A DNA stretch of 35,040 nt. Source: a filamentous cyanobacterium CCT1 (GTDB lineage: Bacteria; Cyanobacteriota; Cyanobacteriia; Phormidesmidales; Phormidesmidaceae). How positions within the stretch are numbered: position 1 is the first letter of the stretch; every line of letters begins with the position of its first letter. Position numbers and translations under genes: made by a program. The DNA lies in assembly GCA_003017855.1 (NCBI GenBank), contig PYER01000033.1:1-35040 (forward strand), given 5' to 3'. Under the pieces are notes generated by a model. It worked only from the letters and a program-made list of their open reading frames with translations, searched no databases and had not been told where the DNA came from. Of the stretch, positions 26,599 to 35,021 are shown one piece after another.

Positions 26599-27198
26599 CT
26601 AAGCAGCGGCGAGGTTGCTGGCGGCAAAATCCCAGTTCACAACATTTTTCAGGAAGGTATCGATGTAGTCAGGGCGCTTGTTCTGGTAGTCGAGGTAGTA
26701 GGCGTGCTCCCAGACATCCATCGTGAGCAGAGGTACCTGATTGGCGGGGAGGGGGTTGTCGGCATTGGCAGTCTTGGTCACCTTGAGGGTGCCGTTGTCG
26801 AGCACCAGCCAGGCCCAGCCGCTGCCAAACTGAGTGGCCCCGGCCGTCTTAAACTCCTCGGCAAATTTGTCAAAGCTGCCAAAGTCGGCGTCGATTTTGG
26901 TGGCTAGGTCGCCAGAGGGAGTGCCGCCACCGCCGGGCTTCATCGAATTCCAGTAAAAGGTATGGTTCCAGGCCTGGGCACCGTTGTTGAACAGAGCCTG
27001 CTTGGAGCTGTCACCGGCGATCGCTTTGATCACCTCTTCAATGGGCTTGCTGTCGTAGTCGGTACCTTTGACGCCATCGTTGTACTTGCTGACGTAGGCG
27101 GCGTGGTGCTTATCGTGGTGAAATTCCAGCGTGCTCTTAGAGATATAGGGGTCCAGAGCATCGTAGGCGTAGGGTAGGGGGGGCAATTCGTAGGCCAT
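26599..27198 (-). CDS. sodB: Iron superoxide dismutase
   Basis: The 199-residue enzyme has the Fe/Mn superoxide dismutase fold with metal ligands His27 (FHHDKHHAAYV), His79 (NHTFYW), Asp161 and His165 (DVWEHAYYLDY). Gln75 in NNGAQAWNHTF is at the position where iron enzymes keep the outer-sphere glutamine in the N-terminal domain; manganese enzymes carry it in the C-terminal half. That and the lack of a signal peptide point to a cytosolic FeSOD. AGGAG lies just upstream of the ATG. It is flanked by two intrinsic terminators, so it is a single-gene unit protecting against photosynthetic superoxide. Confidence 0.95.
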   Translation of the reverse strand: MAYELPPLPYAYDALDPYISKSTLEFHHDKHHAAYVSKYNDGVKGTDYDSKPIEEVIKAIAGDSSKQALFNNGAQAWNHTFYWNSMKPGGGGTPSGDLATKIDADFGSFDKFAEEFKTAGATQFGSGWAWLVLDNGTLKVTKTANADNPLPANQVPLLTMDVWEHAYYLDYQNKRPDYIDTFLKNVVNWDFAASNLAAA

Positions 27199-27249
27199 AG
27201 GGCTCCTTGGGGGTAAAGGCCGAGGGCATCATAAATCGCTTGGCGTACG

Positions 27250-27281
27250 AAAAACTATCCCCCTGGGGTGGAGGGGGATAG
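27250..27281 (-). terminator. Intrinsic terminator of the FKBP-type isomerase gene
   Basis: CTATCCCCCT (27281-27272 on the minus strand) pairs perfectly with AGGGGGATAG (27264-27255), followed by TTTTT (27254-27250). The strong 10-bp stem separates the isomerase gene from sodB downstream. Confidence 0.9.
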
Positions 27282-27330
27282 GGTAAATAGCCAATTTTAG
27301 TAGGCCTTTGGGTGTGATTTTGGCCGGTGT

Positions 27331-27762
27331 TCAGCCCTGAATCGACACCAGTTCGATATCGAAAATTAGGGTTTCTCCCGCTAGGGGGTGATTGGCGTCA
27401 AGGGTGACGTCGGCCTCCGAGAGATCGGTCACCATCACGGGCACAATCTGACCCTGAGGCCCCTGAATTTGCAGCTGCTGACCGACATCGAGCGGAATAT
27501 CGTCGGGAATGTGGTGGCGTTCGACGACCATAACCATTTCCTCCCGGTGGGGACCGTAGGCCTTTTCAGCCGGAATTACCTCGGTTTTGGCGTCACCGGG
27601 GGTCATGCCCACCACCGCCGCCTCGAAGCCTGGAATCACCTCGCCATTGCCGATCGAAAATTCTAGGGGATCGCGATCGCGTGAGGAGTCAAATACGGTG
27701 CCGTCTTCGAGCTTGCCAGTGTAGTGAATGGCAACGCTGTCGCCTGATTTAGCCTGGGTCAT
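27331..27762 (-). CDS. FKBP-type peptidyl-prolyl isomerase, SlyD-like
   Basis: The 143-residue protein has the SlyD pattern: VAIHYTGKLEDGTVFDSS (FKBP strands), LEFSIGNGEVIPGFEAAVVGMTPGDAK, then an inserted flap domain (AEKAYGPHREEMVMVVERHHIPDDIPLDVGQQLQI). The return to the FKBP fold is DANHPLAGETLIFDIELV. SlyD proteins catalyse proline isomerisation and act as chaperones. The His/Cys-rich metal-binding tail of E. coli SlyD is missing, so a nickel role is unlikely. I chose the ATG at 27762 (GAGGA 7 bases upstream) over the ATG at 27783. Confidence 0.9.
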   Translation of the reverse strand: MTQAKSGDSVAIHYTGKLEDGTVFDSSRDRDPLEFSIGNGEVIPGFEAAVVGMTPGDAKTEVIPAEKAYGPHREEMVMVVERHHIPDDIPLDVGQQLQIQGPQGQIVPVMVTDLSEADVTLDANHPLAGETLIFDIELVSIQG

Positions 27763-27986
27763 AAAGTTGTCCTCGTAATGCACTAGGGTTATCGCGTAGT
27801 CATAAAAGCTGTCCTGTTCACGCTAACGGGCATTTTGGCGCACCCCGGCAATACTAGAGATTTTCCTAAGGTTTCGGTCCTGGGATGCGGGGCAAAAGGG
27901 GCTGGGGGTGAAGCTGCGCGATGCTAAACCCCTAGGTATGCTGTAAATAGAGCATTGTCCCCAGCCCTAGAGCCAAGATCTCCGCG

Positions 27987-28931
27987 ATGGCTACCTCCAT
28001 CGACAAACCCATTCCCCACCCCGAGGCCAATGTCTGGCTGAGCGAGTTTCAGGCCATTTTACAAGGAGCGGTGGGCGGCTTTTTGTTTGGCATTCCCCTG
28101 CTGTACACCGTGGAGGTGTGGTCGATTGGGGCTGCCACCGACCCGCGCTGGCTGCTGGCGGTGCTGGCGGCCACCCTGATTGGTGTAGGGCTGCTCACCC
28201 AAGTCGAAGGCTTTCGCCAGACCCTCAGCCTGCACCCTCTGGAGACTTTGCTTGAAAGCATTGAAGCGGTTGCCATTGGGGTGGTGTGCGCGACGCTGGC
28301 CCTGGTACTGCTGCGCCGCATTACCCTCGCTACGCCCCTGGCGGAGGTGCTGGGCAAAGTGGTGTTTGAGGCCGTGCCCTTTGCCCTGGGGGTGGCCCTG
28401 GCGCGATCGACGCTGCAGGGCAAGCGGGGGCGTGTCAGGGCAGAAAACAGCCCTGAATCGGAGGCTGAACCCACCGCGAATCGCCGCACGACGGCTCCTC
28501 TGTCGCGGTGGTTGTCCTCCCCCACCGGAGGTAATCTGGGCGATACTCTGGTCGACCTTGACGCCGCCCTGATCGGCGCAGTCTTGATTGCCTTCAGCAT
28601 TGCCCCCACCGAGGAAGTGCCTATACTGGCGGCTTCTCTACCGCCGCTTTGGCTGCTGCTGATTATGGCGGCTTCCCTGGGCCTTTCCTATGCAGTTGTG
28701 TTTGCCTCCGGCTTCGCCGATCGCGCTGAACGGCGGCAGCGGGGTCTGCTGTTTAGCCCTATCACTGAAACCTTAGTGGCCTACCTGGTGGCGCTGCTAG
28801 CCTCGCTGGCCATGCTGGTGCTGTTTCAGCAGCTGAACCCCAGCGACCCCTGGTCAGAGTGGCTGAGCAATATTTTAGTCTTAGGTTTACCGGCCTCCAT
28901 TGGCGGGGCCGCAGGGCGTATCCTGATCTAA
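27987..28931 (+). CDS. TIGR02587 family integral membrane protein
   Basis: The 314-residue protein has about seven hydrophobic segments, beginning QAILQGAVGGFLFGIPLLYTVEVW and continuing LLAVLAATLIGVGLLT, VAIGVVCATLALVLLRR and VFEAVPFALGVALA. A charged cytoplasmic linker (~150-180) and three more segments follow (APTEEVPILAASLPPLWLLLIMAA). This matches the TIGR02587 family, found in cyanobacteria and some other bacteria and almost always next to TIGR02588. No function is known. Its stop overlaps the next start by one base (TAATG), indicating translational coupling. Confidence 0.85.
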   Translation: MATSIDKPIPHPEANVWLSEFQAILQGAVGGFLFGIPLLYTVEVWSIGAATDPRWLLAVLAATLIGVGLLTQVEGFRQTLSLHPLETLLESIEAVAIGVVCATLALVLLRRITLATPLAEVLGKVVFEAVPFALGVALARSTLQGKRGRVRAENSPESEAEPTANRRTTAPLSRWLSSPTGGNLGDTLVDLDAALIGAVLIAFSIAPTEEVPILAASLPPLWLLLIMAASLGLSYAVVFASGFADRAERRQRGLLFSPITETLVAYLVALLASLAMLVLFQQLNPSDPWSEWLSNILVLGLPASIGGAAGRILI

Positions 28932-29362
28932 TGGACTTGCCCAACCCCCCCGGCCCAACTTCAACTGATGCCTCTAAACGCTTCACCCAGCGCTCTGCTG
29001 CTGAGTGGGTGACATTTATCGTAGCCTCGCTCATTTTGCTAGGGCTGGTGGGGCTGATTCTTTTCGACTGGCAAACCAACCAGACCCAGCCCCCCGCCTT
29101 TGCGGTAACGGTGTCTGAAGCGGTGCGCGTCACGGATGGCCGCTACTATGTGCCCTTTGCCATTACCAATACCGGCGGCCGCATTGCCCGCATGGTGCAG
29201 GTGACGGGTGAACTCAACATTGAAGGGGCCGACAACGAGACGGGCGAGCAGCAGATTGACTTTCTCTCGGGCCACGAGACCAAGGCGGGCAGCTTTGTCT
29301 TTACCCACGATCCCCAGGAAGGGGATTTAGTCGTGCGGGTGGCCAGCTACCGTCTGCCGTAG
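28931..29362 (+). CDS. TIGR02588 family protein
   Basis: The 143-residue product has a short cytoplasmic N-terminus ending SAAEWVTFIVASLILLGLVGLILFDW, a single membrane anchor. An extracytoplasmic beta-sandwich-like domain follows (FAVTVSEAVRVTDGRYYVPFAITNTGGRIARMVQVTGEL). The partner family TIGR02588 has this layout. The ATG at 28931 overlaps the stop of the TIGR02587 gene by one base. The longer frame from 28859 would begin inside the upstream gene and is not preferred. The two probably form a membrane complex of unknown role. Confidence 0.85.
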   Translation: MDLPNPPGPTSTDASKRFTQRSAAEWVTFIVASLILLGLVGLILFDWQTNQTQPPAFAVTVSEAVRVTDGRYYVPFAITNTGGRIARMVQVTGELNIEGADNETGEQQIDFLSGHETKAGSFVFTHDPQEGDLVVRVASYRLP

Positions 29363-29422
29363 AATGCTTTGCAGTGGGGCGCGAGACAACAGGCATCCCT
29401 GGACAGACAGAAGGGGGAATGC

Positions 29423-30355
29423 ATGCTGGGCTACGTCTTAATTTTGCTGGCGACGGTTTTCTTCGGGGCACAAAACCTGATTACGCGGGTGCTGTTTACG
29501 CCCTCTAATCTGCTGGGTCTGGTGGAAACCGGCGGCTTCGTAGCGCCAACCCTACCCAACTCGTTTTTGCTGCTGTTTATGCGCATGCTGGTGGGGGTGC
29601 CGCTGATGGCGTTGCTGCTGCCGCCGGTATACCCGGCTATGTGGGCTGACCTGCGCCGGTTAGGCTCGGCCAGCTACCGCCGCGAACTCTACCTGGCGCT
29701 GGCGGGCGGCGGGCTGATGTTTTCGTACCTGGCGCTGCTGTATGTGTCGGTGGGTCGCATTGCCGCCGGTATCGCGCTCACGCTATTTTTCACCTTTCCG
29801 GTCTATCCGGCGCTGCTGGACTGGTACTGGTTTGGCCACCGCCCCAGCAACGGTCGCTGGGCCATTTTGGTGCTGATTTTGGTTGGTAGCGCGCTGACGA
29901 TTCCCATGACGGGGGCGGCGATTGAGAGCTGGCTGGGGGTGGTCTTTGGGCTGGCCTCGGGCGTGGTCTATGCCTTCTACACCGTCGCGGCCCAAAAAGC
30001 CTTTGAAACCTTTCACCCGGTGCCGTTTACAGGCATTAGTTTTGCGGTGACGCTGGTGCTGTCGGCCGCCTGCCTGCTGCTGTGGCCGGGGGAACTGGCG
30101 GGGCTGCTGTGGCCGGCGCTGTGGATGGGGGGGCTGCTGTCTGCGATCGCCACTCTGACCGGCCATGTGCTCAACAACCTGGGCATTCGCGTGGTGGGGG
30201 CCACCGCTGCCTCCATGCTGGGGGCTGCTAACCCTGCCCTGACGGCGGTGCTGGCCTGGGGCGTGCTCCAAGAGCAGCTTTCCCTGGTGCAGGGGCTGGG
30301 GGTGCTGCTGGTGACCGTCAGCGTCGGCCTGCTCAGTTTTACCAAGTCAGCTTAA
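29423..30355 (+). CDS. EamA/DMT-superfamily transporter
   Basis: The 310-residue protein has about ten membrane helices in two halves, as in EamA drug/metabolite transporters. Half one starts MLGYVLILLATVFFGAQNLITRVLF and half two starts ESWLGVVFGLASGVVYAFYTVAAQK. The closing AANPALTAVLAWGVLQEQLSLVQGLGVLLVTVSVGL is typical. Substrates of this superfamily vary, so none can be given. The start is the ATG at 29423, behind AAGGGGGA, rather than 29369. It follows the TIGR02588 gene by 60 bases on the same strand and may be cotranscribed with it. Confidence 0.9.
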   Translation: MLGYVLILLATVFFGAQNLITRVLFTPSNLLGLVETGGFVAPTLPNSFLLLFMRMLVGVPLMALLLPPVYPAMWADLRRLGSASYRRELYLALAGGGLMFSYLALLYVSVGRIAAGIALTLFFTFPVYPALLDWYWFGHRPSNGRWAILVLILVGSALTIPMTGAAIESWLGVVFGLASGVVYAFYTVAAQKAFETFHPVPFTGISFAVTLVLSAACLLLWPGELAGLLWPALWMGGLLSAIATLTGHVLNNLGIRVVGATAASMLGAANPALTAVLAWGVLQEQLSLVQGLGVLLVTVSVGLLSFTKSA

Positions 30356-30383
30356 ACAGCTGACAGGGGCTGAGCCGGATAGG

Positions 30384-31424
30384 CTAGCTGGATAAATAGG
30401 GCGCACTGAAGTCAAATTCGACCAGCGTCTCATTCCCATCTAAGGCCAGAAAATCGTCTAGAGCGATGTAGTACCAGCGGATCGATGAAGCTGGATCCGC
30501 TTTCAACGGTTTAAAGCCCAGCGCCATAGCAAAGGCCTCTAAATTGGGGTGAATTGTGATGGTGTAGATATCAGACAGATTGGGAAACTCCTGCTGCATT
30601 GCCCTCAGGGTGGCCTGGGAATCGGCTAGAAATTCGCACACATTGGCGTAGCACCAAAACTCGGGCCTAAACTGCCAGGCTCGCACGAACACGACATAGC
30701 ATTCTGGATCGCCGGATGGTGCCAGCTGAATCGGATCGGTCTCATCCAGGGTAACCAGATGGAGACTGGCACTGGGCGGACTGTGGAACATGGCCTCAGA
30801 ATCGGGATGGGCGGGGTAAAACGCGGCAACCGCCACCGGCGACTGGTCCGTAACCTGCCTCAGCACTCTCAAGCCCTGGGGATATTGGGTTGCCCACCGC
30901 CTCAGGACTCGGGTAATTTTGAATGACGCATTCTCGGTGCGCTGACTTACCCAGCTGTAGCTTTCATCCATAAATGACGCTACCAGGGGAGCATCCCGAC
31001 GGGGATCAAAGGCATTGGCCTCCACCTGAACCAGGCCTTCAGAGGCTGTCTGGGGCAAAAAACTAGGGGGAATCTGCAGGCTCAGCTGAGAGGGATACCC
31101 TTCACAGGTCGTCCGCTTCACCAGGTGCTTTTTCACCAGCTGATTGATCATTAGACCGGCCGCCCGTTCGCTACCGCGCGGCTGGTCTGAATAGAATAAA
31201 TCGGCGGCGGTGCTGTGGGGGCAGATGAGTTGATGATGCTCAGGACTCAGCTCTCGCAGGGGGGTGGGGGCCTGTTGATAGCAGGCATAGGCCCACAGCC
31301 TGACAAAGCAAATCGCCTGCCGCCGGGTCAAACCAGACTGACCCGCCACCTGATCTACGTAGCGACGCTCGACCTCCGGCGGGAACCACTGATTGATCTT
31401 GCTGGCGGCAGGGACGGTAGGCAT
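30384..31424 (-). CDS. Unrecognised protein: N-terminal helical/winged-helix-like part plus GNAT-like C-terminal part
   Basis: The 346-residue product was not assigned to a family. Residues ~1-120 are helical (LTRRQAICFVRLWAYACYQ) and end in a possible winged helix (AAGLMINQLVKKHLVKR). From ~150 on (FMDESYSWVSQRTENASFKI, VAVAAFYPAHP, LHLVTLDETDPIQLA, CYVVFVRAWQFRPEFWCYANVC, IYTITIHPNLEAFAMALGFKPL) the pattern of strands and the closing LGFKPL recall GNAT acyltransferases. A clear acetyl-CoA loop is not evident. GGGAG is better spaced for the ATG at 31424 than for the one at 31430. It is divergent from a LuxR-type regulator, which may control it. Confidence 0.7.
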   Translation of the reverse strand: MPTVPAASKINQWFPPEVERRYVDQVAGQSGLTRRQAICFVRLWAYACYQQAPTPLRELSPEHHQLICPHSTAADLFYSDQPRGSERAAGLMINQLVKKHLVKRTTCEGYPSQLSLQIPPSFLPQTASEGLVQVEANAFDPRRDAPLVASFMDESYSWVSQRTENASFKITRVLRRWATQYPQGLRVLRQVTDQSPVAVAAFYPAHPDSEAMFHSPPSASLHLVTLDETDPIQLAPSGDPECYVVFVRAWQFRPEFWCYANVCEFLADSQATLRAMQQEFPNLSDIYTITIHPNLEAFAMALGFKPLKADPASSIRWYYIALDDFLALDGNETLVEFDFSAPYLSS

Positions 31425-31702
31425 CAACATCTCCCAATTAAGGCTGCAAAGGGCTCTGCTAAAGGAGTGCTGTTATGAAGTAAATTGTGACGCTACTGGG
31501 GCGATCGCGTGAAAAAACTTCACCCCACTTCACTCTGCTTCGACCCTATTCAGAACCCTGTAACCCCTATACCGTCTGCTTTAGACCCCTGCTTACCAGT
31601 CCTGGGCAGGGTCAAGGTTTGACGGCATTGTGGTATTTAGATTGAGTTGCAGCCCCCAAATTCATCGTCCCTGTAGATTCCCTTTCCTGCAATTCACTGC
31701 TG

Positions 31703-32401
31703 ATGCTTCTTCACTGTGAGGTCAGAAGGGTGTTTAGTACTACCAACCAAAGTCAAATTCAGGCTACATTACCTCAGCTTTCCCCCAGCCCAGCGTCCTC
31801 CTTTGGGCCGGTCCGTCCGGTGGGTCAGGTGGCTTCCATTGATTTTTTGTCGATGCTATTTGAGACAATCCTGGATCAGCTGTTCCCGTCGCAAGGGTTA
31901 CTGCTGGTCAGTCGGCTGGGCCACGTGATTCAGAGTAGCCCTAAAGCCAGGGAGCTCTGTCAGGTTCTACAAGCTGGTGCTGGCTTTGCGTCACCGGCAG
32001 ACCGAGTGGAATGGCGTGATCTCTGGTCACTGCCGACCCAAATTCGGACGCTTTGCAAGTCCATGATTGAAAGCCGGGAGGACTTTCCCAATCAGCGCGT
32101 ACAGCTCCATGACGAAATCGATATCGAGGGTCAATGCTGTGTTCACTTAACCGGTGACTGGGTTGATTGGGGCGAGGTTGAGCCCACTTATCTACTGATT
32201 TCCATAGAAAATCGGCAGGAAGTATCGGCCCAGCGCGCCGCCTTCGACACCTACCGCTATCAGCTAACGGCACGAGAAAGTGACGTTTGGCGGCTAGCCA
32301 TGCAGGGCTGCTCCTACAGCGAGATCGCGGCACAACTCTTCATCAGTGTGAACACCGTCAAGCGTCACATGAAGAGTATTCACGAAAAAAGACGGCAGTA
32401 G
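31703..32401 (+). CDS. LuxR-type (GerE) transcriptional regulator
   Basis: The 232-residue protein ends in a clear LuxR/GerE helix-turn-helix (~186-232: LTARESDVWRLAMQGCSYSE, IAAQLFISVNTVKRHMKSIHEK). Its first part (~50-170) resembles the PAS-like sensor region of cyanobacterial LuxR-type regulators (MLFETILDQLFPSQGLLLVSR, LGHVIQSSPKARELC). No phosphoacceptor receiver domain is present. The true start may be the ATG at codon ~51, since the first ~45 residues are Ser/Pro/Gln-rich. It is divergent from the unrecognised protein at 30384, a typical regulator-target arrangement, and ends at an intrinsic terminator. Confidence 0.85.
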   Translation: MLLHCEVRRVFSTTNQSQIQATLPQLSPSPASSFGPVRPVGQVASIDFLSMLFETILDQLFPSQGLLLVSRLGHVIQSSPKARELCQVLQAGAGFASPADRVEWRDLWSLPTQIRTLCKSMIESREDFPNQRVQLHDEIDIEGQCCVHLTGDWVDWGEVEPTYLLISIENRQEVSAQRAAFDTYRYQLTARESDVWRLAMQGCSYSEIAAQLFISVNTVKRHMKSIHEKRRQ

Positions 32402-32421
32402 ACGTTGAGTTAATGCGATCG

Positions 32422-32458
32422 CCGGCAGCCAGACATTATGCCTGGCTGTCGGTTTCTT
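32422..32458 (+). terminator. Terminator of the LuxR-type gene
   Basis: CCGGCAGCCAG (32422-32432) and CTGGCTGTCGG (32442-32452) pair over 11 bases with one G-T wobble, followed by TTTCTT. It begins 20 bases after the stop. Confidence 0.85.
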
Positions 32459-32548
32459 GTGACGGTGCCACGATAGCAGCCATTGGTGGTGCTGTTGAAT
32501 CCCAGCTTCAGTTAGCTATTGATAACGATGGGACGGGGCGATCGCCCC

Positions 32549-33259
32549 TCAAACTACCTCAGCTGTCTCGCTAGAGGTGGGAACTTTAGTCAATGCCTGC
32601 ATAACTGGAACCACCTTGGCCGAGGGACAGAGATCTGCCAAATCGCAGCGATCGCACTTAGGGCTGCGGGCATTGCACACGGCCCGCCCATGGTACACCA
32701 GGCGAATGGACCAGTTTTCCCAGTCGGGCTGGGGCAGCAGCAGCATCAGGTCGCGCTCGATTTTGACCGGGTCGGCGTGTTTGGTCAACCCCAGCAGGTT
32801 GGTAATGCGCTTAACGTGGGTGTCGACGGTAACCCCGCCGTTGATACCAAAACCGTGGGCCAGCACCACATTGGCGGTTTTGCGGGCGACTCCTGGCAGG
32901 CTGACCAGATCTTCCATACGGGAGGGGACTTGGCCGTTGAAGTCAGTGATAATTTTTTGGCAGGCGGCGCGAATATTCTTCGCTTTGTTGCGGTAAAACC
33001 CGGTGGATTTGACCAGACGCTCCAGGTCTTCCACGTCGGCCTCGGCGAAGGCGTAGACATCGGGGTAGGCGGCAAACAGGGCTGGGGTGACCATATTCAC
33101 CCGCTCATCGGTGCACTGGGCCGCCAGCATAGTGGCAATCATCAGCTGGAGCGGATTCTTAAAATCTAAGGAGCAGGGGGCTTCAGGGTAGAGCCGCTTG
33201 AGGCGAATCAGAATCTCAAGCGCCCGCTGCTTTTTAGAGGCTCGCCGCTGGTTGGGCAT
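32549..33259 (-). CDS. nth: Endonuclease III (DNA glycosylase/AP lyase)
   Basis: The 236-residue enzyme removes oxidised pyrimidines and cuts abasic DNA. It has the helix-hairpin-helix LPGVARKTANVVL with catalytic Lys127, the catalytic Asp146 in VDTHVKR, and a [4Fe-4S] cluster motif Cys195-x6-Cys202-x2-Cys205-x5-Cys211. The N-terminal PLQLMIATMLAAQCTDERVN block is also typical. It extends ~20 residues past the cluster compared with E. coli Nth, a low-complexity tail. It is downstream of the site-2 protease gene on the same strand, separated by a short repeat. Confidence 0.95.
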   Translation of the reverse strand: MPNQRRASKKQRALEILIRLKRLYPEAPCSLDFKNPLQLMIATMLAAQCTDERVNMVTPALFAAYPDVYAFAEADVEDLERLVKSTGFYRNKAKNIRAACQKIITDFNGQVPSRMEDLVSLPGVARKTANVVLAHGFGINGGVTVDTHVKRITNLLGLTKHADPVKIERDLMLLLPQPDWENWSIRLVYHGRAVCNARSPKCDRCDLADLCPSAKVVPVMQALTKVPTSSETAEVV

Positions 33260-33312
33260 GGAGTGGCTGAGTGGCTAAGGAAATTTGAAAGACTGGGAAA
33301 ATGAATGGATTA

Positions 33313-33358
33313 GCGTACCCTGAGCGGAGTCGAAGGGGAGCGGAGTCAAAGGGTACGC
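33313..33358. repeat. Inverted repeat enclosing a 16-bp tandem duplication
   Basis: GCGTACCCT (33313-33321) and AGGGTACGC (33350-33358) flank two direct copies of GAGCGGAGTC-R-AAGGG (33322-33337 and 33338-33353, one difference). The unit resembles the widespread CCTGAGCGNAGTCGAAGGG intergenic repeat. It lies between the site-2 protease gene and nth. Confidence 0.7.
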
Positions 33359-33372
33359 CTGGGTTAAATAAA

Positions 33373-34464
33373 CTACCGCAGGTTCTGGAAGAATTCGAGC
33401 TGGGTGGTATCGCGCACAATTAAGAATACGCCGAGGCCGAGCAGCAGCACCAGCCCGGTCTGCATTACGTTCTCTTGAATGCGATCGGGCAGGGGCTTGC
33501 CGCCGCGCAGGGCTTCGATCGCAAGAAACGCCAGCTGACCGCCATCCAGCGCGGGCAAGGGGAGAATGTTGATAATCGCCAGGTTAATGCTGATGATGGC
33601 GGTAAACGGGAACAGCATCGCGGCGCTTGATTTGGCCAGCCCTGCCCCCTGCTCCACGATTTTGACTGGTCCGGCCACCTGGCTGGCCATTTCGCCAAAG
33701 TTGGTAATTAGCATGACAAAGCCCCGCACGGTGCGCACCAGGGTGTCTTGAAACTGCTGAGCGGCCAGGGTAAAGACTTCAATGGGGTTTTTGGGGCGGC
33801 GGTAGCCAAAGTCGCCGTTAGGCTGTAGCTGCACGCCAATTACCGCTGAACCGTCGCTGCCAATTTCGGGCGTGACCGACACCTCTAGCTCGCGATCGCC
33901 GCGCTGCACAGTTAGGTCTACGGGCTGGTTAGCGCTCTCTTTGATCAGCTTAATAAAGGCGGGAATGCTCTCTTCCCCAGCTCCCAACGGTTCGCCGTTG
34001 GCGGCTACCAGAATGTCGCCGGAGCGAATGCCCGCCTGGCCCGCCGGAGAACTTTCAGAGATCACCTGGGGCACCAGAATGCCGGGCTGGGGGTTGAAGG
34101 TTTCGGGAATGCCGACGGCGGTGAACTGGGCCACAAACACCAGGTAGGCAAACACCAGGTTGGCAATTACCCCGGCGCTGATCACGATCGCGCGATCGAG
34201 AATCGGGCGATTCTTGAGCAGGTCAGGATCGTTGGTGGGAATGTCGCTGTCGGGGTCGTCGTCGGGGAAGCCCACAAAGCCGCCCAGGGGAATGGCTCGC
34301 AGGGAGTATTCGGTTTCGGCTCCCTGAAACTTCCAGAGGATGGGACCAAACCCAATGGCAAAGCGATTGACGTGAATGCCCTGTAGCCGAGCGGCCATGA
34401 AGTGCCCCGCCTCGTGGACGGCTACCAGCAGGGCAATGACCGCGATCGCAGCTAAAACCGACAT
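33373..34464 (-). CDS. RseP-like site-2 metalloprotease (M50) with PDZ domain
   Basis: The 363-residue membrane protease has the zinc motif HEAGH (His17, Glu18, His21) in its first membrane helix and the third-ligand motif LPALDGGQ (Asp307) in a later one. A PDZ domain lies between them (VISESSPAGQAGIRSGDILVAANGEPL). The acidic loop FPDDDPDSDIPTNDPDLL (~67-84) precedes it. RseP-type proteases cut signal anchors or anti-sigma factors within the membrane; the target here is unknown. I chose the ATG at 34464 over a TTG two codons upstream. ispE precedes it on the same strand, 114 bases away. Confidence 0.93.
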   Translation of the reverse strand: MSVLAAIAVIALLVAVHEAGHFMAARLQGIHVNRFAIGFGPILWKFQGAETEYSLRAIPLGGFVGFPDDDPDSDIPTNDPDLLKNRPILDRAIVISAGVIANLVFAYLVFVAQFTAVGIPETFNPQPGILVPQVISESSPAGQAGIRSGDILVAANGEPLGAGEESIPAFIKLIKESANQPVDLTVQRGDRELEVSVTPEIGSDGSAVIGVQLQPNGDFGYRRPKNPIEVFTLAAQQFQDTLVRTVRGFVMLITNFGEMASQVAGPVKIVEQGAGLAKSSAAMLFPFTAIISINLAIINILPLPALDGGQLAFLAIEALRGGKPLPDRIQENVMQTGLVLLLGLGVFLIVRDTTQLEFFQNLR

Positions 34465-34578
34465 AGACAAACCCGATAGGTTAAGAACAATTTACTCATT
34501 CTAGCGTTGCTTCTCGCCCTGCACGGGGGGAATACCCTCACCACCGCCTATTCTCAGCCCTTTGACTAGTCACCAAAT

Positions 34579-35021
34579 CTAGCCGCCCAGCTGCACACCG
34601 CCCGATGCAAACCGCGCTGTCCACACGCCTAAGTCAGGATCGGGCAGCGCCGCCCGCAGCCTAGTAGCCAGGTCGGCGGCCTCAGCTTCCGATTCGGCCA
34701 GGGTAAATACTGATGGGCCAGAGCCCGACATCAGCGTGCCTAGCCCGCCCAGGCTGGTCATGGTTTCTTTCAATGCGGCGGTTTTGGGGTGAGCGGGCAG
34801 CACAATTTTCTCGAAGTCGTTGCAGAGGTGCTGGCTGAGGGCTTTGGCATCGCGCCGGGCTACCGATCGCACCATCTCGCCCGATCGCACCTGCGACTGC
34901 CGCTGCTGCCAGCTCTGAGTATCGGTTAGATAGGTGTCGCCATACTCGGCCCGGTAGGTTTTGTAGGCCCAGGGGGTAGAGACAAACTCCGACTCGTATT
35001 TGGCTAATACTAGATGCAGAT
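34579..35021 (-). CDS. ispE: 4-diphosphocytidyl-2-C-methyl-D-erythritol kinase, C-terminal part
   Basis: The frame runs in from the contig end and stops at 34579, giving about the last 147 residues of IspE, roughly half the enzyme. It reads LHLVLAKYESEFVSTPWAYK at the start of this part and has the GHMP kinase motif LGTLMSGSGPSVFTL. IspE phosphorylates CDP-methylerythritol in the MEP isoprenoid pathway. The N-terminal half, with the ATP-binding motif, lies beyond the assembled contig. The preserved frame reaches base 35021; beyond that is adapter. A shorter ORF beginning at 34890 is only an internal start. Confidence 0.92.

Noticed and set aside
32519-33169. 216-residue + strand ORF
   Set aside because: Antisense to nth, whose catalytic and iron-sulfur residues are all present.
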